From Hypsibius dujardini (Eukaryota; Tardigrada; Eutardigrada; Parachela; Hypsibiidae): DNA of 24,254 nt. Below the pieces are notes generated by a model. It ran no database searches. It saw only the letters and a program-made list of their open reading frames with translations, and had not been told where the DNA came from. Where the stretch lies: positions 1 to 24,254 of the forward strand of contig LRSR01000773.1 in the NCBI GenBank assembly GCA_001579985.1, written 5' to 3'. Below are positions 10,040-22,653 of the stretch, one piece after another (the first letter of the stretch is position 1; every line of letters starts with the position of its first letter). Both the position numbers and the translations under genes were made by a program.

Positions 10040-10320
10040 CGCATTGATTGTTTGATTGAGCGTCAGTTGATTGATCAACTGACAGTCGACCTGATGTGTC
10101 TCGCGTCAGTTGATTGCTTGATTGAGCGTCATTTGATAGATCGACTGACAGTCGGCTTGATGTGTCTCGCGTCAGTTGATTGCTTGATTGAGCGTCATTT
10201 GATCGACTGACAGTCGACCTGATGTGTCTCGCGTCAGTTGATTGATTGATTGAGCGTCAGTTGATTGATCAACTGACAGTCAGCTTGATGTGTCTCGCGT
10301 CAGTTGATTGATTGATTAGG
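10040..10320. repeat. Four-copy 62-66-nt tandem repeat downstream of RPL27A
   Basis: GATGTGTCTCGCGTCAGTTG recurs at 10093, 10159, 10221 and 10287. Between the copies are ATTG-rich spacers and the inverted pair TCAACTGACAGTCG / CAGTTGA. It begins about 70 nt after the RPL27A stop. Confidence 0.9.
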
Positions 10321-11070
10321 GGCCACTTGACTTTCCTGTACCATGGAATGAGCCACCCTAGAATCACAACTTCCAGACAGGTTTTGCTATCATCAAAATC
10401 TTAAACGAGAGAGAATAATCGATAACCCCGGTGGAACGCGTATCGGATATGAAGAAAGTTGTGGGAACTTGGTTAAAAAACGGTTGGAAAAAGCTCCCTA
10501 TAGAGGTCGCTGACTACGCGGTGATTCATTTGTTTTCGATTAATTGGCGACAGAGCGCCCCCTGCCACCCGATGGCCCATTCCAGAGCCCTTCCCTCCAC
10601 GTCGGCTCAGCCAACGGTGAATAGTTTACTATGCTAATATATAGTTTAGTACGCTTCGCACCGGAAAGAAGAAAACAGACTGCAGTGTGTCACCATAAAT
10701 ATTTTAATTCCAGCTAAGCAGAAAGCTTTAACAGCAGATCTCGGAAAAGTAGCGGAAGTTTTTAAACCGTTCGCGCTGCTTTGATTGATGGATTCTTTTT
10801 CAATGAAATACTTAGTCGGGGTAGAATATAACGATAGATTGATTGATAACTTTGATTAGCACAATTCATTTCATTTACTGAACCGACGCGATTCTAAGGC
10901 GCAACGCACACTGTGTTTTCCGTATATATGGCCCCAGGTGTGCGTACAAAACCACCTACCCACAGAAATGCGCTTCAGTCTTCAATCAAGCAACTTACCG
11001 ACGGAGTGGCGTGCAAACAGCCCGGGGCATGGCTACAGCAGCACCTTAGAATCGCGTCGCTACAGTGCCA
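10321..11070. other. Intergenic RPL27A / PSMC4
   Basis: About 750 nt with no recognisable gene. It contains AT-rich blocks and short ATTG runs near 10785 and 10840. The longest ORF (10431-10637) shows no family similarity. Confidence 0.5.
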
Positions 11071-11304
11071 CAATAGTAGGCACTGGCACATCTGGTAAAC
11101 TTATTGATTGATAGTTTGAGAAGCATACACGTGGTCTATTGAATTTGATTGTGCGGGTGTGTGATGCAGCGTTTTTCCCATTTTCGCTACAATAGTAGGC
11201 ACTGGCACATCTGGTAAACTTATTGATTGATAGCTTGAGAAGCATACACGTGGTCTATTGAATTTGATTGTGCGGGTATGTGATGCAGCGTTTTTCCCAT
11301 TTTC
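11071..11304. repeat. Recent 119-nt tandem duplication upstream of PSMC4
   Basis: CAATAGTAGGCACTGGCACA begins at 11071 and again at 11190. The copies differ at only a few positions (for example ATAGTTTGAG versus ATAGCTTGAG, and GGGTGTG versus GGGTATG). The second copy ends about 77 nt before the PSMC4 ATG, so promoter or 5'UTR sequence is probably duplicated. Confidence 0.95.
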
Positions 11305-11380
11305 AAGCTCTCCACCGTCTTTATTTTTGTCTCTACAACATCTTGGCTGGCTAAATTATTCTTACCAATTGATATTCAAG

Positions 11381-13816
<2,436 letters not shown>

Positions 13817-13967
13817 CCTTCAGATTCAATTCAACCCATTCTTGGATCGACTTTTTTAAACTATGGAAGCGCCGTTAATTTCTTTTGGTGTTGCTTCGTC
13901 CAAAATTTGGTGGTGTGTAAATGTTGAGGTTGTCACATTTTGGAAGTACGAATGAGAAATGTCCGCC

Positions 13968-14250
13968 AGCACACAGACAGACAGGCAGTAAGACTGATTG
14001 ACAGACAGACAGACAAACAGACAGACACGCACACAGACAAACAGGCAGACAGACACACAGACAGACAGACGGAGAGATAGGCAGACAGACAGACAGACAC
14101 TCAGGCAGCCAGACTGACAGGCAGTCAGACAGATTGACAGACAGACAGACAGGCCGAGAGACAGGCAGGCAGACAGGCAGACAGACAGACAGACAGACAG
14201 ACAGGCCGAGAGACAGGCAGGCAGGCAGGCAGACAGACAGACAGACAGTA
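13968..14250. repeat. GACA array between PSMC4 and HPRT
   Basis: An interrupted CAGA array lies between two convergent genes. A unit with GGCCGAGAGACAGGCAGGC occurs twice (near 14152 and 14203). Neither flanking stop codon is followed by an obvious AATAAA on its own strand. Confidence 0.9.
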
Positions 14251-14568
14251 CCAGATCTTCTGGCTCAGACTACTAATTTTACGGAGAAAAACAAATCACA
14301 GCACTAATGCCGGCCGCTTTGAAAATACTAGGACATTCACAGTAAACAATCTAGGAACCCACGGTACAAGAATAAAATCGCAAAGCTCCGCTAAGCGATT
14401 CAAAAGAAGCAGCCGATGAACAGCCGGGATAGAATATCGGAATATCGCATGTTGGACGAGTTGAAACATCGGTATAGTCGTCAACAGAAACTAGTAGCCC
14501 ATGCACGGTTGGAAAAGTACTAGTAATCCTACGGAACGGTTCGTTCGGAAGTTGTTTTGTGTGAGAAA
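14251..14568. other. Probable HPRT 3'UTR / convergent intergenic
   Basis: No gene is recognised. A + strand AATAAAAT at about 14371 could end a long PSMC4 3'UTR, but it lies 550 nt from that stop. The small minus-strand ORFs here are frame shadows of HPRT exon 7. Confidence 0.4.
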
Positions 14569-15452
14569 TTAGGAGGGTTGGTTGGTTGCGTATCTGGCGA
14601 TTCCAGCCGCGTTGATGATACATAAATGCTGGAAAACACCAACAAAATAAGATCGATAGACCAGTTCATGAATCATCATTTCTGTTCTTTCGGCAAGAAC
14701 GGATGGTTGTCTGCCTGACAGTCACCACGCCTGTCTGTGTCTGTCTGTGTCTGTCTGTCTGTCCGTCTGTCTGTTCGTCTCTGTCTGTCTGTCTGTCTGT
14801 CCGTCTGTCTGTCGGTCTCTGTCTGTCTGTCTGTGTATCTATCTGTCTGAATGTCTTTTTATTTGTCTGCCTGCCTGTTTCTTTCTGTGTCTGCCTGGCT
14901 GACAATGTTGACTGCACCCACATTTAGGTCCCTATATCGTTCGTTGTAGTCCATCCCGAAGCCGATCACAAATCGATCCGGTATCTCGAATCCGTGAACT
15001 GCGAATATATAATCACACATAGGTCGATAAAACATGTATCATCCCCCGGAGACGGGATATTTGTCCAGTAAACACATATACTCTCCTGTCAATAATGCAT
15101 AGAAGTGGAAGACTTACAGTGCGGCCTGAACGAGGAAACCGAATTCCCCTGGATCAGGCGTTTCCATAACATACTGTAATTAGACGAGAAAAGCACTTGA
15201 GGGGAAAATCAATAACAGCAACTTGTGCGTGCGACAATATGGATCCTTCTCATAAAACTTGACACAGTCAAAGTGGGTACGAAGGCACGCACCTAACTAC
15301 ACGGACGCTCTTCATATTGTATTGCTGGAGATTGCGCAGGAGGGCCTGCATCGTCCGGCCACTGTCGATGATGTCTTCCACAATTAAGACATCCTGTGAA
15401 TTTGCATTCAAAAATGGGAAAGTAGGCACACAGACAGACAGACAAACTGCCT

Positions 15453-15491
<39 letters not shown>

Positions 15492-16333
15492 GGCAGACAG
15501 ATAGATAGACAGCCAAACCTTCTGCGCGAAAGCCTCAACTGGATCAGCCAGTCCCTGGATCTTTACTTCATTCTCCGTGGCGCTGTTCGTGTTGACGTAG
15601 CTCTTCACCCTAATGAACTCACAAAGGAGGGGAAGCAATCGAGCGCCGGCACTCGGTATCGCTGTGCCATTTCCTTGACCACCATTGTTGTGGTACGGCG
15701 CACCAGAAACCGGTGGCGCTATTAGTTGAGACTGCTCCGTATTCAGAAGTTCCAGCTCCAGCTGCAGTGCACAGAAGAATTTGAAGGATGACTTGAGAAC
15801 ACAGACTAGCACCAGGGGAGCGGGCTCTTCATCCGTCGAGGCGTATTTCGCGTGAATTTCTCGAGCCAATGCTTTAATACTACAAAAGAAATAAAGCAAA
15901 TCAATGCCAATATAATTGTTTGTCGAAGATTGAAAAGATACGATAAGAGACTAAAAATATTAATCAACTTCAAAAAATCAACCAATCAACCAATCAAACA
16001 TCAATCGATCTAATAATCAACCAATCAACCAATCAACCATCAATCGATCTAATAATCAACCAATCAAGCAAGCGTTAGCCGTGGTAAAAGTGAAACAGAG
16101 GTAAAAACTTACCGATCACGCAAAAGTCCTTCGGGAATCAAAACCGATTCGACGTCCTTTGCGTAAAATGACGGCAGACAAAACGATCCCGGAGGATATG
16201 GACGAAAATCATCGGGGATCTAAAAGTAAAATAAAAATTAACAAGAAAAAAAATCTTCAATAGTTAAAAATCTTTGTCCACTTACAACAATGGCACTGCT
16301 TTTGACGCTCTTCAAATCGGTTGGGTCGCCCAT
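14569..16333 (-). CDS. HPRT1: Hypoxanthine(-guanine) phosphoribosyltransferase
   Basis: Minus-strand exons: 16333-16286, 16219-16113, 15879-15519, 15393-15293, 15173-15118, 14998-14922, 14628-14569; 269 aa (human 218). HPRT salvages hypoxanthine and guanine to IMP and GMP using PRPP, in the cytosol. The PRPP loop is [13 protein letters not shown] (174-186). SMLWKR carries the base-contacting Lys, [26 protein letters not shown] aligns with the C-terminal region in human HPRT, and the last exon gives [14 protein letters not shown]. Phase agrees at all six junctions; exon 4 must end at GTGCGT (15292) to give VVS|MLWKR. Oddities: the usual LKGG pyrophosphate loop reads L80-K-S-S83, and about 29 extra residues, rich in Gly, Pro, Ala and Asn (about 100-135), sit in exon 3 before FIRVKSY. 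A PRTFDC1-like paralogue is the alternative. Confidence 0.94.
14706..14896. repeat. TGTC array, HPRT intron 6
   Basis: (TGTC)n on the + strand, so GACA on the HPRT sense strand, inside the 293-nt intron 14629-14921. It is the only tetranucleotide array of this family in the window with the pyrimidine strand on top. Confidence 0.95.
15428..15512. repeat. GACA array, HPRT intron 3
   Basis: A nearly pure CAGA run in the 125-nt intron 15394-15518. It ends within about 10 nt of the donor at 15518. Confidence 0.95.
15965..16072. repeat. CAAT-type repeat, HPRT intron 2
   Basis: AATCAACCAATCAACCAATC blocks alternate with CATCAATCGATCTAATAATC, about two full units of about 48 nt, in the 233-nt intron 15880-16112. 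Confidence 0.9.
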
Positions 16334-17554
16334 TTTGGTAGCGGAAAATAATACGCAAGCCGGAGCGGCGGTTGTGGGAAAGAAGTTTCGGAAGAAAATC
16401 CCGGTAGAAATTCTCAGCGCCACAATTTCACTCAAGGATCGATTATGCCCCACCCCCCGCTAATTCACATCAAGCTTGAACGGTTCGTTCAATTCCGTTC
16501 ACTTGTCCGTGATTGGCCCGTCGGTTTTCGCCTGTCAGGCTATGCTACCTTGCTTGATTGAAATGATGATTTCGGTTTCAAATTTTCAAGTCAATAAAGT
16601 TTAGGTGAATCTGAATGAACAACCAAGCGAGCGACGGAACGTGTTTTCGGGCCGGACCTAAAATCGACCCTTGAAATCGGGAGCGCACAGTAAATGAAAT
16701 TCCGCTGTTGTGTTCGGAGGACAACGTCGAAATTCCGAGTTGATAAGGCGAAGTTTTATCAAATGCAACTTCAAATTCGGACACTTTGCCCTTCGGTGCA
16801 AATTTCGTTTGCGGGAGGCAGGTGGAGATATGGGCCGTTCCGACGGTGGATAATAAAACACCGCTTGTGATGGAGGACTATTTATTTTATTGTGAAAATG
16901 ACACGAGGGCTTATTGCGGCAAAGGGGGAGAGTCCGACTATTCTGCCATCGAATAGACACACTCATCTCGTAATTGGAAAAAATCTTTAAACAGGCCACC
17001 CCGAAATCGAATCATTTGTCCCATATTAAACAGTATCTCGCGCACCCTAAGGTTTGCCGACAGACGGCGCGCGAGATAGGCTTTCCAGACAGAGAAAACA
17101 TTTTGGCTGGTCCGTTGTTTCACGGCAAAATTTGAGACCATTGAGCACACGAAAACATGGCTTGTATTTTAACAACATTTCATAACATTCATTTCTATAG
17201 GATTTCTTGGAGAAAGTTTGGTCACGAATGAATCTGTAAGGCCAAAACAAATTATGAAAGCCGGTGCATGTACACTGCTTGTTGACTGCCTTAGCCAATT
17301 GGTCCTATCGGCTACATGTAGGAGGAGCTACACTACACTCAATTTTTTCATTAGTCGAACTACCGTGGATGGACTAATGGAAACGCACCTCAACCCAAGT
17401 GTCGGAAATTCGGCGTATCTCTTCGTAGAAGATGGTTTGAATTGACTCTGGTGTAATATCTTGGTCTTCTCTGGGACTTGGGAGGAAAGACTGCCTTCGG
17501 TTGATTGATCGCATTGATTTAACTGTCTTTCCTGTGAAAGAGTCAGTCTTTGAT
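16334..17554. other. Divergent intergenic HPRT / BOD1-family gene, left part
   Basis: The HPRT 5' region is next to 16334. Overlapping minus-strand ORFs (16578-17298) show no recognisable domain and no chain of phase-consistent exons. I see no gene I can support. Confidence 0.4.
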
Positions 17555-17630
17555 GTTCACTGTTCAGCTGTTTGTTCACTGTTCAGCTGTTTGTTCGCTG
17601 TTCAGCTGTTTGTTCACTGTTCAGCTGTTT
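17555..17630. repeat. 19-nt tandem repeat, four copies
   Basis: GTTCACTGTTCAGCTGTTT is repeated four times with one substitution (GTTCGCTG in copy 3). TGTTCAGCTG contains the palindromic E-box-like CAGCTG in each copy. Confidence 0.95.
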
Positions 17631-18339
17631 GCTATTCTTCAATCAAAATTAAATTCGGATACAGGGAAAGTTGAACAGTTCCGCCGCATATCCCATCAAA
17701 ACACAAGCACAGCAACGTTGTTAGGCTTTTCTATCCACAAATCGCCTTTTATTTCTTTCCTGCGGAAATTAATAGCTTTCCTCACCCCATTTCACTTCAC
17801 TTCATTTCCCCCATTATAGCTGATTCCTGTCTTTTACTGTACTTTGGCACACGTTTCTGTGTCCCTGCATGGACAAAAAAGGGAAATATTTTAGAACCTA
17901 GATGCGAAGCGAACCGTTTTTTTTTTGACGGCCTCGCCTTCTCAACGCCGCGGATTCGTTGGGAATCTGCACTTTCCAATCTGAACATTTTTTTGTCAAA
18001 CTTCCGAATCCTAGTCTACCGGATTTTCTACCTGGATCCAAGGCAGCACTGGATGAATAGAAATCCTGCTTCGTTTACGCCATTTTAAATGTTAGTGAGG
18101 AATTGCTCGATTAATCGATTGATTGACAGGTTTTAGAATTCACCAGCCAGTCAAGCGGTTGATTGATCAGTTGTCTTGTGTAGTGGATCAATGCTGATTT
18201 TTAATCGCGCCCATCTTGTTCACTTTAACCACATCTTTAGTCCTTACGAATACCGTATTATTTTTCAGTCGGTCGGACGCTTATTTCCTAATCTTTCCAT
18301 TATTTGTGAATAAAAAACGCCATCGCCGTTCTGTTTTAG
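17631..18339. other. Upstream region of the BOD1-family gene
   Basis: About 700 nt, AT-rich, with a T9 run near 17920 and scattered ATTG. Presumed promoter and 5'UTR exon of the gene beginning at 18604. No gene is recognised. Confidence 0.4.
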
Positions 18340-18418
18340 GTGAGCTTATCATTATCTTCCTATGCCTATCGATCGATTGATCGATTGATTGATCACGAAA
18401 TTTTATTTTCCCTTCCAG
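18340..18418 (+). other. Candidate 5'UTR intron of the BOD1-family gene
   Basis: TTTTAG|GTGAGC at 18340 and TTCCCTTCCAG ending at 18418 bound a 79-nt interval with a polypyrimidine end and a CGATTGATTG run. It resembles the 75-nt 5'UTR intron of RPL27A in size. Inferred only. Confidence 0.5.
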
Positions 18419-18603
18419 TTGCATTCCCTCCCACTGGATCGCCATCACGTGGACTTTTTCCTACAACAATTTACCTCTTCCTGCGTTTTCATTCGTATGA
18501 GAATGTGACGGGCAAGGTCAAGTTTACTCCGAGTTCGCTGCTGGAATTTTCCCCTTCCTCTCTTGCCAACCACTCGCACTCTCTCGGACACGACCGCACT
18601 TGC

Positions 18604-21600
18604 ATGATCTCAAAAGAAGCAACTTTATCGATGGATTCCACGTCAGTCGCACCGCCCGCCGAGATGGCAGGACCCTCCGCGGCTGCCCCGCCAATGGAGA
18701 CCTGCGATGAGGAAGAATTCGACATCGACCTTTCCGATTTGCTCGAACTGTACAAGCGCATTCCGCCGCCGGATCTGCGCGGCCACGCGCTGCGAACCGC
18801 GCGTGAACGAGTCGTGGGAAATGTCGTGCGGAAGGTCAAGGAGGACGGGATCTTCGACAGCTTTCGTAAGGCTTGGCTGAAGGATTTGGAGACAAAGGTA
18901 AAGAGGCCGTTTTCGGTTATGTAATGTTCCCCCTCGACTGACGGGTAAAATCTTGCAGCCTCAATTTCAAAATCTCATTCGTCGTGTGGAAATCAAGTGT
19001 TCCGAGCATCTAGGCAAGTTCACCTGGAGTCCGGACCTCAACAAGGCGCACCTGCGGGAAGAACTCCAAAAGTCCATTGACAAGTACGTTGAAGCGTTGA
19101 CTTGATTGATTGATTGGTTGATTTCAAGTACGTTGAAGCGTCGACTTGATTGGTTGATTGGCTAATCTCAAGTACGTTGAAGCGTTTGCTTGATTGGTTG
19201 ATTTCAAGTACGTTGAAAATGTTCGGTTGATTGGTTGATTGTCTCGTTTCAAGTGCGTTGAAGCGTTTGCTTGTTTGGTTGATTGCTTGATTTCAAGTAG
19301 CTGCACTTGGAATTAAGTTGTAGTAACTGTAAGAAACTCGACTAAAAGCCCTGAGACGCTAATTTTTAGTTGACTAAAAAACTAATTATTTGACTAATTT
19401 AGGTTTTTACCATCTCTGGTTTTTATTAGTTACCGTTTGTTTAAGGTTTGATTTTGTGGACGCCGGCATTCAAGACCTGCTGCAGGAATTCAACACCGGC
19501 CACTATGCCAATCCCATTCCCAAGCAGCGCTTCGAAGAGTCTGTCCTCCGAGTAGTCAGCCAGACCGTTCAACGGTACATCCAAACTGCCACGCCGAGTT
19601 TTCCTCGTCTAAAATCGACCCGCCCCGGTGCAGCGACCGCCGGCGGCACTTGCGACGAGGAAACCGGCACGTATCCGCACTCCGTCTCGCCGGACTCCTA
19701 CGACTACTTTGACTTCCCATCCTATAATCCACACGCCACGTGGAACGGCCTTCCGCACTCGTATATGCGTTCGAAATCGCCGGATATGGTGGACATGGAG
19801 ATCTCCAGTCCGGAGAGCAACGCCGACCGGGAAGACAACCAAGACGTCCGGCGACCGTCCCCTCCATCCAAGGGGTTTCTTTCGCCCAGCACATCGTCAA
19901 CCGGATTCAGTCCAGTGCGACCGGGGCCGGCGGTGAAGGTGGAACACCGAAACGGCTGGCAAGAAGTCACGGCGGCGACACGGGAAGACGTCCCTCCGTC
20001 GGTGGTGGCGCCACCTGCCTCCTCGTCGTCGTCGACGGTGGAGAACAACGACGATTTGCAAGGCGCACTGGGCCTGCTGATGCTGGCCACCGGGTCTGGC
20101 GATTGGGGCAGCTACGGGGACGACGAGGAAGCCAGTCAGGGGAGCCGGTCGGTGGATATGGAACTGGAAGTGCCGCAGAGCGAAGTCTTGATGTCCCATG
20201 TCCCGCCGCCGCCTCCGGAGACCCCAGATGTCTCAGCGAGTCCCGCTACTTTATCGTCAGTGGAAAACGCGGTGTCGAAGCCGCCGGAACCGGATGTGCT
20301 AGTGAAGACGCCGGAAGTGGTCAGAAGTGAGTCGCTGTCAGCAGCGCCACCTATCGCGCCACCGATTGCGCCGCGAAAAGAAGCATCCATTCCACCGCCA
20401 CCACCGGCCGCGAAAAGCCCAATACCGCCGCCTCCACCATTGTCGGTTGCTGCCGCAGTGCCGGCGATGGTTGACAGCCCTGCGGAAGTGGCAGTCAAGC
20501 TGGAGGCGTCTAAAAGCGCGGTGAAAGAAGCATCACCGAAAACTCTTCCTCTCCCGGCAGGTTCAGCTCACCCGTCCGCGATCTCAGCTGAACAGACGGA
20601 CAAGGACCTGAGCTCGACGAAGGCGGGCGAAGTTGCGCTTAAGAAAGCAAAGAGCGCGGGGAATCGGTCCACGGAAGCCGCGGAGGTTCTGCTGCAGCTC
20701 GGCAGCTCCCCGCCGGAAACGAATTCTCTGAAGCTCATTCCAACGACTTCAGCACCCGCGGAGTCCTCGGTCAAGGTGGAGCCAGCTGTGGCGACGCAGA
20801 AATCGAAACCGGGCGCGTCTTCGGCAACGGCGCCAGTGGTCCGACTTAAAACCACTTTACCGGTGGCTAAAGCCGCGGCAGTGGTCCGAGTTACAGCCAA
20901 AACCGCCACGCCGGATCTCACGGATCCGGTCACGCCGCCGTCCGCCGTCGCGGAGGCCGTGGAAGCGCCACCATCGAAGCCAACGACGAAGCCGGCCTTG
21001 CCAGCGAAACGGAAGAGCTCCGTCACATCCTTGGCGGCATCGGGGCCGGCGAAGAAGTCCACCGTCGTCATCCCCAGCAAGATTGTCATGCGGATCGATC
21101 CGCCGTTGCGGCCGACCACCGCGACGGGTGACCCGAAGCCGATTCCTCCGCGGAAGCCTCAGTCGGTTGTGGTAACCTCGACTCCACCGCCGGCGGCTCC
21201 GACGGTCGAACCGACGGTCGAACCGACGGCCGTCGTCCTCAACAGCGTCCCGAGTAGTGGGCGCGTGCAGAAACTGACCGTCGTCCCGCCGCCGAAGGTG
21301 CCGGTGCCGGTGCCGGTGGCGCCACGGGAGGACCCGGCGGCCTCGGAACTGACCAGCGTCGACCCCGCGGCACGACCGACCCGCAACCGGAAGAGCAACT
21401 CCAAGTACTCCAACGATAACTTTGTCACGGAGCTGCCGAAGCTCCCGGTCGCGGTCGTGGCGCCGGTGAAGCGCGCCGCCGCGGCGCCGCACGCACGGAA
21501 AGGGAAGGTGGAAACGGTCGCTGTCGTCTCAGATCCTCCGTCGGCGGCGGCGGTCGATAGTGCCGATCGGACGTCACCGATCTCGGTCGGCGGGGAGAGC

Positions 21601-21699
21601 GCGACTGCGGTTGGTGGAGGGGAGACTACTTCGGTCAGTAGTAGTGAGACGGCGGCGGCGGTCGGTGGGGAACGGAGGTCGAAGAAGAAGAAGACGTAG
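18604..21699 (+). CDS. BOD1: BOD1/BOD1L1-family protein with Shg1 (COMPASS) domain
   Basis: Join 18604-18897, 18959-19083, 19446-21699; 890 aa. BOD1 proteins aid chromosome bi-orientation (PP2A-B56 regulation), and the Shg1-type domain is also a SET1/COMPASS accessory module. The domain spans about 68-175: VVRKVKEDGIFDSFRKAWL, then PQFQNLIRRVEIKCSEHLGK, then FDFVDAGIQDLLQEFN, matching BOD1 helices across both junctions. Residues 30-48 are acidic. The rest (about 200-890) is low complexity, rich in Pro, Ala, Ser, Val and Lys, with three V-K-x-E SUMO-type sites (K304, K491, K583) and a basic SKKKKT end. A tail this long resembles BOD1L1 rather than short BOD1, but orthology is unresolved. ATG 18604 is the first in-frame AUG; 18631 is an alternative. 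A three-codon uORF (18497-18508) lies upstream. Intron 2 carries repeated splice-donor copies. Confidence 0.87.
19081..19300 (+). repeat. 44-nt repeat carrying copies of a splice donor
   Basis: CAAGTACGTTGAAGCG, which contains the true donor GTACGT at 19084, recurs at 19125, 19169 and 19205, with weaker copies at 19250 (CAAGTGCG) and 19294. Spacing is 44, 44, 36, 45 and 44. ATTG-rich spacers lie between. Confidence 0.9.
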
Positions 21700-21792
21700 C
21701 GTCAACCCTCCCGTCAACCTTTCCGTCAACCCTTCCGTCGACCCTTCCGTCGACCCTCCCGTCGACCCTCCCGTCAACCGTTCCGTCAACCG
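21700..21792. repeat. 12-nt minisatellite directly after the BOD1-family stop
   Basis: About seven to eight copies of CGTCAACCCTTC, with CGTCGACCCTCC variants, start immediately after the TAG. In another + frame they read as V-N/D-P/R-S/P tetrapeptides, but no start or splice context supports translation. Confidence 0.9.
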
Positions 21793-22127
21793 CCCTGCCT
21801 CCGTTGTTGTAGTTCAGGCGTGTGCCCTTCATGTTGCTCTCTTGATATACTCTAATGGTATTAGGCACGCGTGGTTGTTCGGAAATCGGTCGGTTTATGT
21901 CGTGTGTGGGGGGGGGGGGTTTGTTGCTGTTTTCGTGCGCTTTCGTTTTTTTCGTCGTACGAAATTGCCGACGTTCAGGTTCAAGAGTTCTCTCGTCGTT
22001 TGGTGGTGTACGTAAGTTATTGTTTTATGCGAAAAACAGCAGCAGTTGTTCGTGTTGAAATTAAATGTCACTGAGACCAGGTGTTACGTTCGCTCTGGAT
22101 CTGTGGTGGTCGTAAAATACACACGTT
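21793..22127. other. 3' flank of the BOD1-family gene
   Basis: G/T-rich sequence with a run of 12 G (21908-21919). No canonical AATAAA was found; ATTAAA at about 22059 is the best poly(A) candidate. No gene is seen. Confidence 0.4.
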
Positions 22128-22478
22128 CAGACAGACAGACGGATGGACGGACGGACAGACAGGTGGATAGACGGACGCACGGTCGGACTAACAGACAGAC
22201 GGTCGGTCGGACGGTCGGACTAACAAACAGACGGTCGGTCGGACTAACAGACAGACGGTCGGTCGGACGGACGGACGCAGAGATGGACGGAGAGACAGAC
22301 GGACGGACAGACAGGTGGATAGACGGACGGACGGTCGGACGGTCGGACGGACAGACAGACAGGTGGATAGACAGACGGACGGTCGGACTAACAGACAGAC
22401 GGTCGGTCGGACGGACGGACGCAGAGATGGACGGAGAGACGGACGGACGGATGAACAGGTGGACGGATGGACAGACAG
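22128..22478. repeat. Complex GGAC/GACA/GGTC array with higher-order repeat
   Basis: Mixed tetranucleotides. Segment 22237-22296 is identical over 60 nt to 22381-22440, a 144-nt higher-order period. Related GACAGGTGGATAGAC blocks lie at about 22156, 22308 and 22358. Confidence 0.95.
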
Positions 22479-22552
22479 GATAAGAAGCTAGACCGAAGCT
22501 AGAACGTAGCATGAAGATCTCGTGGCTAGCAGAGCTCATTGGCTAGTAAAAT

Positions 22553-22558
22553 TTTATT
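22553..22558 (-). terminator. Poly(A) signal AATAAA of the proline-rich gene
   Basis: TTTATT on the + strand reads AATAAA on the minus strand, about 95 nt downstream of the stop at 22654. This spacing suits a short 3'UTR and supports the exon model. Confidence 0.65.
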
Positions 22559-22653
22559 CTGAAACCAATGTTCCGTGCGCTTCTGTGCGCAAAATTCTGT
22601 ATGGAACCTGAGCGCCGGCATCTTTTTCACTTCCTGGAAATTGTGGAGCATAA

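Noticed and set aside
10431-10637. 68-codon + ORF between RPL27A and PSMC4
   Set aside because: It starts at a non-AUG codon context, and shows no family similarity or splice continuity.
14666-14923. Alternative HPRT C-terminus reading through intron 6 to end in [14 protein letters not shown]
   Set aside because: Exon 7 at 14628-14569 restores DLN|HLCIIN, which matches the family, with a good TTTTCCAG acceptor.
16578-17298. Cluster of overlapping minus-strand ORFs upstream of HPRT
   Set aside because: No recognisable motif, no phase-consistent splice chain, and no poly(A) or start context to support a gene.
19390-19445. Start of the 769-codon + ORF as the BOD1 gene start
   Set aside because: The first 19 codons are intron. 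The acceptor TTTAAG at 19445 joins in phase to the Shg1-domain exons at 18604-19083.
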